From Vibrio madracius (lineage in GTDB: Bacteria > Pseudomonadota > Gammaproteobacteria > Enterobacterales > Vibrionaceae), in contig ASHK01000594.1 in assembly GCA_000695745.1 (NCBI GenBank), forward strand, positions 1-5,756: DNA of 5,756 nucleotides, read 5' to 3'. Below the pieces are notes generated by a model. That model had not been told where the DNA came from. It did no database searches and worked only from the letters and a program-made list of their open reading frames with translations. Positions 1-4,051 of the stretch are shown piece by piece. Position 1 is the stretch's first letter; every line of letters begins with the position of its first letter. The position numbers and the translations under genes were made by a program.

Positions 1-101
1 TGTATTCCGGTGAATACCGCATCGTCTGTAGCAGACAGGTTGGTTGAGAAGAAGCTTTCTAGGCTGTGATTTTGGTAGCTTTTCAAGTACTGAGCATTCA
101 T
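1..101 (-). CDS. glyA: Serine hydroxymethyltransferase, N-terminal 33 codons (runs off the left edge)
   Basis: Reading the minus strand from the ATG at 101-99 gives an uninterrupted frame beginning MNAQYLKSYQNHSLES and continuing to ...DDAVFTGI at the window edge. I recognise this as the start of the Vibrio-type serine hydroxymethyltransferase, which differs at its N-terminus from E. coli GlyA. The enzyme is cytosolic and PLP-dependent; it converts serine and tetrahydrofolate to glycine and 5,10-methylene-THF. The PLP lysine and all active-site motifs lie outside the window. A GGAAGG Shine-Dalgarno sits 9 bases upstream, which fixes the start. In Vibrio this gene is commonly followed by gcvH and gcvP, which would place the rest of glycine cleavage to the left. 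That part is inference, since only the first codons are visible. Confidence 0.88.
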   Translation of the reverse strand, partial: MNAQYLKSYQNHSLESFFSTNLSATDDAVFTGI

Positions 102-110
102 GGCGGTAAA

Positions 111-116
111 CCTTCC
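111..116 (-). promoter_or_regulatory. Ribosome binding site of glyA
   Basis: The minus strand reads GGAAGG here, nine bases before the glyA ATG. It is a near-consensus Shine-Dalgarno and supports the start at 101. Confidence 0.75.
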
Positions 117-358
117 ATTGTTCAATCAGTGCCTTTTGTTACCTATTTAGCGGACTGACTGAGGCTTGTCTTAGTACTGCTTGGATCAAATATGAGTCCA
201 TTGTTGCAGCGCGAGAGTATCCCAAATGTAGGACTAAATCATTCTTAAAAACGGCGCAGATCGATGTTAAAAACGCAACGAACCTGCACGGGCTAACGCA
301 TCTCTTCATCTAACAAGCCGATAACATACCTTTCTCGGCACCAACAATCAATCAAAAA

Positions 359-381
359 TTTCCTATAGGAACACAGTTTCC
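359..381. promoter_or_regulatory. Operator-like site A: TTCCTATAGGAA palindrome plus TTCC half-site
   Basis: TTCCTATAGGAA (360-371) is a perfect 12-bp palindrome. Its GGAA at 368-371 is followed after six bases by TTCC (378-381). The pattern TATAGGAA, short spacer, TTCC recurs at 1318-1336 and 2688-2705, and the half TATAGGAAAC occurs inverted at 1130-1139. Its place between divergent glyA and a regulator gene suggests a shared operator, probably of the adjacent XRE-cupin protein. That assignment is inference. Confidence 0.5.
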
Positions 382-389
382 AAAACTGT
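373..389. repeat. Inverted repeat ACAGTTT-CCA-AAACTGT
   Basis: This is a perfect 7-bp inverted repeat with a 3-base centre. It starts two bases after the TTCCTATAGGAA palindrome and shares its TTCC half-site. It may be a second operator or a composite of the first. It is also a potential 7-bp hairpin with a very short loop, but no T-run follows, so it is not a terminator. Confidence 0.45.
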
Positions 390-419
390 TACCAAGAGCA
401 CGGTTTATTTTTGTACATG

Positions 420-434
420 GTCTTTAATAAAGAC
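420..434. repeat. Inverted repeat GTCTTTA-A-TAAAGAC
   Basis: This perfect 7-bp inverted repeat around one central base lies 59 bases before the XRE-cupin start. It is flanked by a direct repeat of ACATGG (415-420 and 433-438). It could be an operator in or near the regulator promoter. There is no match to a named consensus that I know. Confidence 0.4.
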
Positions 435-493
435 ATGGCTTCATGCAACAATGAAAATGAGTCACAGGAAGTCACTAGTAGAAGAGGGAAAGC

Positions 494-1114
494 ATGTCAG
501 AAGACATCTATGATGAATACCCATCGCTGACTTTAGCGAAGGATGGCGATGAGAACATTGAGCCTCTAAAACTAGGCGAAAGAATCAAAGATATTCGCGC
601 GAAATTAGGTTTGACATTAGAAGAAGCAAGCCAAAGAACTGGGCTCGCACGTTCAACGTTAAGCAAAATTGAAAACGAACAAATTTCGCCGACCTTCCAA
701 GCCATGCAAAAACTTGCACTTGGCTTGCACATAGATATGCCGCAACTCTTTGAACCGCCTAAGAAAAAAGTGGCGACGGGACGTCGTGATTTTACTCGCC
801 GAGGTGAAGGGAAACCACACCCAACACCAACATACGAGCATGAACTTTTGGCGACTCAGTTATCTAACAAAAAGATGATGCCTTTTAAGAGTACCGTTAG
901 AGCACGCACGTTTGAAGAATATGGTGACTGGGTTAGACATGATGGTGAAGAATTTTTACTGATTCTTTCAGGGGAAGTGAAGTTCTTTTCTGAGTTTTAT
1001 GAGCCGATGGTTATGTCAGCGGGAGACAGCGTATATTACGACGCAAATATGGGTCATATGTTGATATCGACCAGTGAAGAGGATGCGCATATTTTGTGGG
1101 TTACGGCGAAATAA
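494..1114 (+). CDS. XRE-family transcriptional regulator with C-terminal cupin domain
   Basis: The 206-residue protein has two parts. Residues about 27-86 form an XRE/lambda-repressor-type DNA-binding domain, with the helix-turn-helix at about 41-60 (TLEEASQRTGLARSTLSKIE). Residues about 130-205 form a small cupin barrel: cupin motif 1 appears as H149-D-G-E-E-F...G160 and motif 2 around G177-D-S...H188. Such HTH-cupin proteins are one-component regulators whose cupin binds a small ligand, often an amino acid or amine. The start is the ATG behind GAGGG (484-488, 5-base spacing). The gene lies between divergent glyA and co-directional gcvT, so regulation of glycine/one-carbon genes is the obvious inference. 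The ligand (glycine or serine?) cannot be read from sequence. TATAGGAA/TTCC sites on both sides are candidate operators, including for autoregulation. I know no established symbol. Confidence 0.9.
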   Translation: MSEDIYDEYPSLTLAKDGDENIEPLKLGERIKDIRAKLGLTLEEASQRTGLARSTLSKIENEQISPTFQAMQKLALGLHIDMPQLFEPPKKKVATGRRDFTRRGEGKPHPTPTYEHELLATQLSNKKMMPFKSTVRARTFEEYGDWVRHDGEEFLLILSGEVKFFSEFYEPMVMSAGDSVYYDANMGHMLISTSEEDAHILWVTAK

Positions 1115-1141
1115 ACATCAAACAGACGAGTTTCCTATAAT
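1112..1141 (+). promoter_or_regulatory. Promoter P1: TAAACA, 18 bp, TATAAT
   Basis: A perfect -10 hexamer TATAAT is at 1136-1141. TAAACA at 1112-1117 is a 4/6 match to the -35, 18 bases upstream, overlapping the regulator stop codon. The predicted start is near 1148. The -10 is embedded in GTTTCCTATAATAAA, the inverted copy of operator-like site C, and a PurR box begins three bases downstream. The promoter would drive gcvT, or a short RNA ending at the terminator at 1182-1224. Confidence 0.5.
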
Positions 1142-1144
1142 AAA
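1130..1144 (-). repeat. 15-bp repeat, inverted copy 1 (site B)
   Basis: The minus strand reads TTTATTATAGGAAAC, identical to the plus strand at 1313-1327. The two copies form a perfect 15-bp inverted repeat about 168 bases apart, enclosing the PurR box and the terminator. This copy overlaps the -10 of P1. It lacks the second TTCC arm seen in the other sites. Confidence 0.6.
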
Positions 1145-1159
1145 GGCAAACGTTTGCTT
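1144..1159 (+). promoter_or_regulatory. PurR box (AGGCAAACGTTTGCTT)
   Basis: The 16 bases fit every defined position of the E. coli PurR consensus ANGCAAACGTTTNCNT; the core GCAAACGTTTGC is a perfect palindrome. In E. coli, PurR with hypoxanthine or guanine as corepressor represses purine genes and also glyA and gcvTHP, which supply one-carbon units. Here the box covers the predicted start of P1, a classic place for repression. It lies 349 bases before the gcvT start codon, so the link to gcvT depends on which promoter serves that gene. Confidence 0.7.
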
Positions 1160-1224
1160 TTGTTTCTAAATGTCTTGAACTAGGCGTGCTTTTGATGAAA
1201 ATGTCGTCGAAACCACGCTTTTTT
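1148..1224 (+). ncRNA. Candidate small RNA or attenuated leader, about 77 nt
   Basis: Promoter P1 predicts a start near 1148, and the strong intrinsic terminator ends at 1224. The result is a transcript of about 77 nt with a U-rich unstructured 5' part (GCTTTTGTTTCT) and a terminal hairpin with U-tail, the usual form of an Hfq-dependent sRNA. Its only ATG-initiated frame is ATG-TCT-TGA. Alternatively it is the front of the gcvT leader with the terminator acting as an attenuator, or simply the regulator's 3' UTR. No family match is recognised. Confidence 0.3.
1182..1224 (+). terminator. Intrinsic terminator downstream of the XRE-cupin gene
   Basis: AGGCGTG (1182-1188) pairs with CACGCTT (1214-1220), including one G-U. 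After a single C/C mismatch, TTTTGATG (1190-1197) pairs with CGTCGAAA (1205-1212), with two G-U pairs. The loop is seven bases (1198-1204). T1219-1224 form the U-tract. It ends regulator transcripts about 110 bases after the stop codon, and also any transcript from P1. Confidence 0.75.
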
Positions 1225-1290
1225 GATACCTGTGATTCTGTGAATGGAATGTTAAGCGTCACATTTTTGTGTGTTCATATCTTGTTAAAG

Positions 1291-1320
1291 ATGAAAAATG
1301 CGCGCATTCTTGTTTATTAT
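1291..1320 (+). promoter_or_regulatory. Promoter P2 candidate for gcvT: ATGAAA, 18 bp, TATTAT
   Basis: ATGAAA (1291-1296, 4/6 to the -35) and TATTAT (1315-1320, 5/6 to the -10) are 18 bases apart. The spacer contains the perfect palindrome AATGCGCGCATT (1297-1308). The start would fall near 1327, inside operator-like site C. It lies beyond the terminator, so it would let gcvT be transcribed independently of the regulator. Confidence 0.35.
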
Positions 1321-1336
1321 AGGAAACAAGGTTTCC
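1313..1336 (+). promoter_or_regulatory. Operator-like site C, with GGAAAC-AAG-GTTTCC dyad
   Basis: Bases 1322-1336 form a perfect inverted repeat, GGAAAC and GTTTCC around AAG. They are preceded by TTTATTATA (1313-1321), so 1313-1327 repeats the sequence at 1130-1144 in inverted orientation. The same TATAGGAA/TTCC pattern occurs at 359-381 and 2688-2705. It overlaps the P2 -10 and predicted start, as expected for a repressor site. The adjacent XRE-cupin regulator is the natural candidate binder, by inference. Confidence 0.5.
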
Positions 1337-1507
1337 AGAAGACCAACATCTAATGTTCGTATAGGCGTCAATGACTAGACGTAAAGTGCGATAACTCACG
1401 TTCCGCTAATCTCACTGCATAGCAGATAGAGGCCGAATAGTGGAATTTAGACATCCCCAATTTAGGAGCAGGGCTCGTCAAAGCGGTCCAACCCAATGGA
1501 GAATACA

Positions 1508-2641
1508 ATGGCTCAAGAACAAGCAACCCAAGATTTGTTGAAAACACCACTGCATGCATTACACGTGGAAGTGGGAGCGAAGATGGTTCCATTTGCCGGC
1601 TATGATATGCCGGTTCAGTATCCGCTTGGTGTGAAGAAAGAGCACTTACATTGTCGCGACGCGGCCGGTCTGTTCGATGTGTCTCACATGGGGCAAGTAC
1701 GTCTATACGGAGAAAAAGCAGCGACGATTCTCGAGTCCTTAGTGCCTGTTGATATCATTGATCTGCCAGAAGGCAAGCAACGCTATGCTTTCTTCACTAA
1801 TGAACAAGGTGGCATCATGGATGACCTGATGGTTGCCAATCTGGGCGATCACCTGTTTGTTGTCGTAAACGCTGCATGTAAAGAACAAGACATCACTCAT
1901 TTAGAAGCACATCTTACTGATAGCGTGGAAATGGAAGTGATTGAAGATCGTGCGTTGCTTGCGCTGCAAGGTCCAAAAGCCGCTGAAGTGTTGGCACGTG
2001 TGCAACCTGAAGTAGCAGACATGCTGTTTATGGATGTGAGAAAACTCGACATCAATGGTATTGAGTGTATCGTGAGTCGTTCCGGTTACACGGGTGAAGA
2101 CGGTTATGAAATTTCAGTGCCGTCTACCCATGCCGAAGCGTTGGCGAAAACACTGACAGACTTCGAAGAAGTAGAATGGATTGGTCTTGGTGCGCGCGAC
2201 TCACTTCGCTTGGAGTGTGGTTTGTGCTTGTATGGTCACGACTTGGATACCACAACGACGCCGGTTGAGGCGAGTCTATTGTGGGGTATTCAAAAGGTTC
2301 GCCGTACAGAGGGTGAGCGTGCTGGTGGCTTTCCTGGTGCAGACATTATCCTTAAGCAAATCGAAACAAAAGACGTTGCACGTAAACGTGTTGGTCTAGT
2401 AGGTCAGACCAAAGCGCCAGTTCGTGAAGGTGCTAAGTTGTTCGATGCTGATGACAACGAAATCGGCATTGTTACAAGTGGTACGGCAGGCCCTACAGCG
2501 GGTAAGCCCGTGTCTATGGCTTATGTCGCCACTGAATTTTCTCCGATTGGTACTGAGATTTTTGCCGATGTACGAGGTAAGAAGTTGGCAATGACGGTAG
2601 AGAAAATGCCGTTTGTCCCTCAACGTTACTATCGTGGATAA
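1508..2641 (+). CDS. gcvT: Glycine cleavage system T-protein (aminomethyltransferase)
   Basis: The 377-residue protein transfers the methylene group of aminomethyl-lipoyl H-protein to tetrahydrofolate, releasing ammonia and giving 5,10-methylene-THF. Family motifs run the full length: GYDMPVQY (31-38), DVSHMGQ (57-63), GGIMDDLMV (101-109, containing the conserved catalytic-region Asp), ALQGPKA (152-158), SGYTGEDGYE (192-201), LGARDSLRLE (227-236) and TPVEASLLWG (251-260). The C-terminal barrel begins near 290 (GLVGQTKAPVREG, 296-308). Length is normal for the family. I chose the ATG at 1508 because GGAG (1498-1501) lies six bases before it; an in-frame ATG at 1496 would add four residues but has no ribosome binding site. 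Unlike E. coli gcvTHP, the gene is alone and terminates at once. A PurR box and GGAA/TTCC sites upstream suggest control by purines and by the neighbouring regulator. Confidence 0.96.
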   Translation: MAQEQATQDLLKTPLHALHVEVGAKMVPFAGYDMPVQYPLGVKKEHLHCRDAAGLFDVSHMGQVRLYGEKAATILESLVPVDIIDLPEGKQRYAFFTNEQGGIMDDLMVANLGDHLFVVVNAACKEQDITHLEAHLTDSVEMEVIEDRALLALQGPKAAEVLARVQPEVADMLFMDVRKLDINGIECIVSRSGYTGEDGYEISVPSTHAEALAKTLTDFEEVEWIGLGARDSLRLECGLCLYGHDLDTTTTPVEASLLWGIQKVRRTEGERAGGFPGADIILKQIETKDVARKRVGLVGQTKAPVREGAKLFDADDNEIGIVTSGTAGPTAGKPVSMAYVATEFSPIGTEIFADVRGKKLAMTVEKMPFVPQRYYRG

Positions 2642-2658
2642 ATTTGAACGATAGACGG

Positions 2659-2687
2659 AAAAAGCATCGCAATTGCGATGCTTTTTT
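2659..2687 (+). terminator. Intrinsic terminator after gcvT (bidirectional form)
   Basis: GCATCGC (2664-2670) and GCGATGC (2675-2681) form a perfect 7-bp stem around AATT. It is flanked by AAAAA (2659-2663) and TTTTTT (2682-2687), which extend the stem by A-T pairs. It begins 18 bases after the gcvT stop, so gcvT is transcribed as a single gene. The A-tract allows function on the minus strand too. Confidence 0.9.
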
Positions 2688-2705
2688 ATAGGAAGCGTGA
2701 TTTCC
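2688..2705 (+). promoter_or_regulatory. Operator-like site D: TATAGGAA-N7-TTCC
   Basis: TATAGGAA begins at the last T of the terminator tail (2687-2694; GGAA at 2691-2694) and TTCC is at 2702-2705, the same 7-base spacing as site C. Both are followed within 20 bases by AAGACCA. It lies about 165 bases before the protease start, outside the glycine genes. It may be a genuine fourth site, a decoy or a chance match; the arms inside GGAA/TTCC are less symmetrical than in site C. Confidence 0.35.
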
Positions 2706-2730
2706 AACGCTTTTACAAAAGACCAGAAAT

Positions 2731-2773
2731 ACTAATCGTGGAATGGTTTTACTAAATCGTGACGTGGTTTTAC
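2731..2773 (+). repeat. Two imperfect tandem 22-23 bp direct repeats
   Basis: Copy 1 (2731-2752) and copy 2 (2751-2773) share ACTAA, then (A)TCGTG, three variable bases, then TGGTTTTAC. Nineteen of 22 positions of copy 1 are identical. The shared TGGTTTTAC blocks are 21 bases apart, about two helical turns, as for an activator bound side by side on one DNA face. The repeats lie just upstream of the protease promoter candidate. A further TTTTAC is at 2711-2716. Confidence 0.6.
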
Positions 2774-2812
2774 ACAAAAGTACATATCTCATTTGTATGT
2801 GTGATGTGTAAA
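2769..2812. promoter_or_regulatory. Large two-tier dyad upstream of protease 1
   Basis: TTTACACA (2769-2776) is matched by TGTGTAAA (2805-2812). Inside, ACATA (2782-2786) is matched by TATGT (2796-2800). Both pairs share nearly the same centre (about 2791), giving a 44-base dyad with 13 paired positions. It overlaps the -35 and spacer of the promoter candidate, so an operator seems more likely than an RNA hairpin. No T-run follows. Confidence 0.45.
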
Positions 2813-2821
2813 TGATATTAA
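2793..2821 (+). promoter_or_regulatory. Weak promoter candidate for protease 1
   Basis: TTGTAT (2793-2798) and TATTAA (2816-2821) are 17 bases apart, 3/6 and 4/6 matches to the sigma-70 hexamers. The weak match, together with the upstream tandem repeats and dyad, suggests an activated promoter. The start would be near 2828, giving a leader of about 43 nt. Confidence 0.3.
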
Positions 2822-2849
2822 AAGTAAATGAATCTCAGTTCGTCGATAG

Positions 2850-2870
2850 TAGACAAGGAGTAACTGTCTA
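2850..2870 (+). promoter_or_regulatory. Hairpin holding the protease 1 ribosome binding site
   Basis: TAGACA (2850-2855) and TGTCTA (2865-2870) are perfectly complementary around a 9-base loop that contains most of the Shine-Dalgarno (AAGGAG, 2855-2860). The GTG start follows directly. The stem could damp or tune translation, for example with temperature, while leaving most of the Shine-Dalgarno in the loop. Confidence 0.4.
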
Positions 2871-3944
2871 GTGATTCTTTCATTACCAAGTAAACGTTCA
2901 ACATACACTTTGCTCGCATCCACCGCGTTGTCACTCTCTGTTATTTCATCGGTTCATGCTCAAACCGATGCAGAACCTTATATCGTCAATGGCAGTCCTG
3001 CTAATGTGGCCGACTATCCCTCGTTTGTCAGCCTGTATTTGGATGCTCAGGAGTACGGTGTAGGGTATTCGGCATCGCCATATTGCGGTGGGACCCTGCT
3101 CAACTCTCAATATGTCTTGACGGCAGCGCATTGTGTGTACGGCGACCGTCAGTCACAACTTCTCACTATGGCTGCACCAAATTTGCAGTATGAGTCGGAT
3201 TATCGTTATTCAGAGAAAAGACGCGTAGTCGAGATATACCATCCTATGGGATATATCGATGATATTGATAAATTGGTCCCCAATGACATTGCGATACTTA
3301 AACTAGACTCCCCCCTTGGTGCTGGCACAGCCATTAACCGCCCAAGCAATGAAAGCTACCGAAATGCTGGCGCTGTATTTACTGCTGTCGGTCATGGGAA
3401 TACCAAATATGGTTATGATGCATTCGACATTTTACAGAAAGTGAATCTCACTTATGTAGACAACGCCGTGTGCGCAGGTGCTTTCTCTGACGGCAGCTAT
3501 TTGACCCAAAAACAAATCTGTTTTACCGGCGATTACAGCAATGTGACTGATCTGTTAGCTGGGACTTGTCAGGGTGATTCCGGCGGTCCTATCTATTGGG
3601 ATAATAATGGACTACAAGTTCAGGTCGGTGTCACGAGTTTTGGCCCAATACCGTGCGGCGATAAACAGCGTGCTGTCACATCTGTCTTTACTGAGATTGC
3701 CGATTATTCAGATTGGATCAATCGTGTGTTCAATGGGCAAGAGACACCCAATTATGTTTCTGATGATCAAGCAAGGCGCAATTACTTGATTAGCCAAGGC
3801 TACACCATTAGCTCATCGGGCAATAATGGTTCGTCAGGTGGGAGTTCAACCAGCTCTGGTGGCGGTGGAGCACTACACTTTGCATTTGCAGCTTTGTTAA
3901 TTGGCTTAGGTCGGATCAGGCGCCGAAAGCTCAATCCCGTTTGA
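2871..3944 (+). CDS. Secreted S1 serine protease with GlyGly-CTERM tail (protease 1)
   Basis: The 357-residue protein starts at GTG behind AAGGAG (10-base spacing). Residues 1-30 are a signal peptide ending VHA. A short propeptide (31-37) precedes mature I38-V-N-G. The chymotrypsin-fold triad is His87 (LTAAHC), Asp139 (NDIAIL) and Ser237 (GDSGGP). Predicted disulfides are C72-C88, C201-C217 and C233-C262. The position six before the catalytic Ser is Gly231, not the Asp of trypsin, so specificity for Arg/Lys is unlikely. The tail has a Ser/Gly linker (about 316-333), a hydrophobic helix (about 334-348) and RIRRRK. This is the GlyGly-CTERM signal of Vibrio Ves-type proteases, which in V. cholerae VesB is processed by rhombosortase after type II secretion. 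It is a tandem paralogue of the next gene. The substrate is unknown. Confidence 0.92.
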   Translation: MILSLPSKRSTYTLLASTALSLSVISSVHAQTDAEPYIVNGSPANVADYPSFVSLYLDAQEYGVGYSASPYCGGTLLNSQYVLTAAHCVYGDRQSQLLTMAAPNLQYESDYRYSEKRRVVEIYHPMGYIDDIDKLVPNDIAILKLDSPLGAGTAINRPSNESYRNAGAVFTAVGHGNTKYGYDAFDILQKVNLTYVDNAVCAGAFSDGSYLTQKQICFTGDYSNVTDLLAGTCQGDSGGPIYWDNNGLQVQVGVTSFGPIPCGDKQRAVTSVFTEIADYSDWINRVFNGQETPNYVSDDQARRNYLISQGYTISSSGNNGSSGGSSTSSGGGGALHFAFAALLIGLGRIRRRKLNPV

Positions 3945-4051
3945 GTGCTATGTCATTGCTAAGTAATTGACAACATTTACGCCAACTCCCTAGTGAAACC
4001 TCTATACTTATCATTGAATGAATACACTGATGGTGTCGTAGATAGATTAAG

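Larger units (their letters stand above)
102..493. other. Divergent regulatory region between glyA and the XRE-cupin gene
   Basis: This 392-base stretch has no credible gene. The part nearest glyA (102-358) would be its leader, up to about 255 nt if transcription starts near the palindromes. It shows only weak pairing potential: GCCGA at 317-321 with TCGGC at 335-339, and AGTCC at 195-199 facing GGACT copies at 152-156 and 231-235. I see no glycine riboswitch core. The part at 359-434 is crowded with palindromes, listed separately, and is the likely site of both divergent promoters. I could not place a convincing -35/-10 pair for either gene. GTCAC is directly repeated at 461-465 and 471-475. 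The regulator's ribosome binding site (GAGGG, 484-488) ends the region. Confidence 0.6.
1225..1507 (+). other. gcvT leader region downstream of the terminator
   Basis: No gene is credible here. From left to right it holds a small hairpin (ATCTT 1279-1283 with AAGAT 1288-1292), the palindrome AATGCGCGCATT (1297-1308), a weak promoter candidate and the operator-like site C (1313-1336). About 170 bases of featureless leader follow, with a short GTG...CAC stem at 1387-1400. I looked for glycine-riboswitch signatures, because this aptamer often precedes gcv genes, and did not find them. The region ends at the gcvT Shine-Dalgarno (GGAG, 1498-1501). Confidence 0.5.

Noticed and set aside
102..358. 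Possible glycine riboswitch upstream of glyA
   Set aside because: The conserved aptamer core and the tandem architecture are not seen on either strand; only weak unrelated stems are present.
1225..1507. Possible glycine riboswitch upstream of gcvT
   Set aside because: No match to the aptamer core or its P1/P3 arrangement could be found by eye.
1368..1592. Minus-strand open frame of 74 codons over the gcvT leader and 5' end
   Set aside because: It overlaps the well-supported gcvT start, has no recognisable protein features, and its composition is that of a shadow frame.
2800..2815. CRP site suggested by TGTGA at 2800-2804
   Set aside because: The right half (AATGA) does not match TCACA.
2888..2903. 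PurR-like GTAAACGTTC in the first codons of protease 1
   Set aside because: It lies in coding sequence, deviates at key positions and has no functional context.
3930..3945. Hairpin CTCAA/TTGAG at the end of protease 1 as a terminator
   Set aside because: The stem is only 5 bp and no T-run follows, so termination between the two proteases is not supported.
3967..4008. TTGACA (3967-3972) and TATACT (4003-4008) as a promoter for protease 2
   Set aside because: Each hexamer is good alone, but they are 30 bases apart, far outside the 16-18 range, and neither has a suitable partner.
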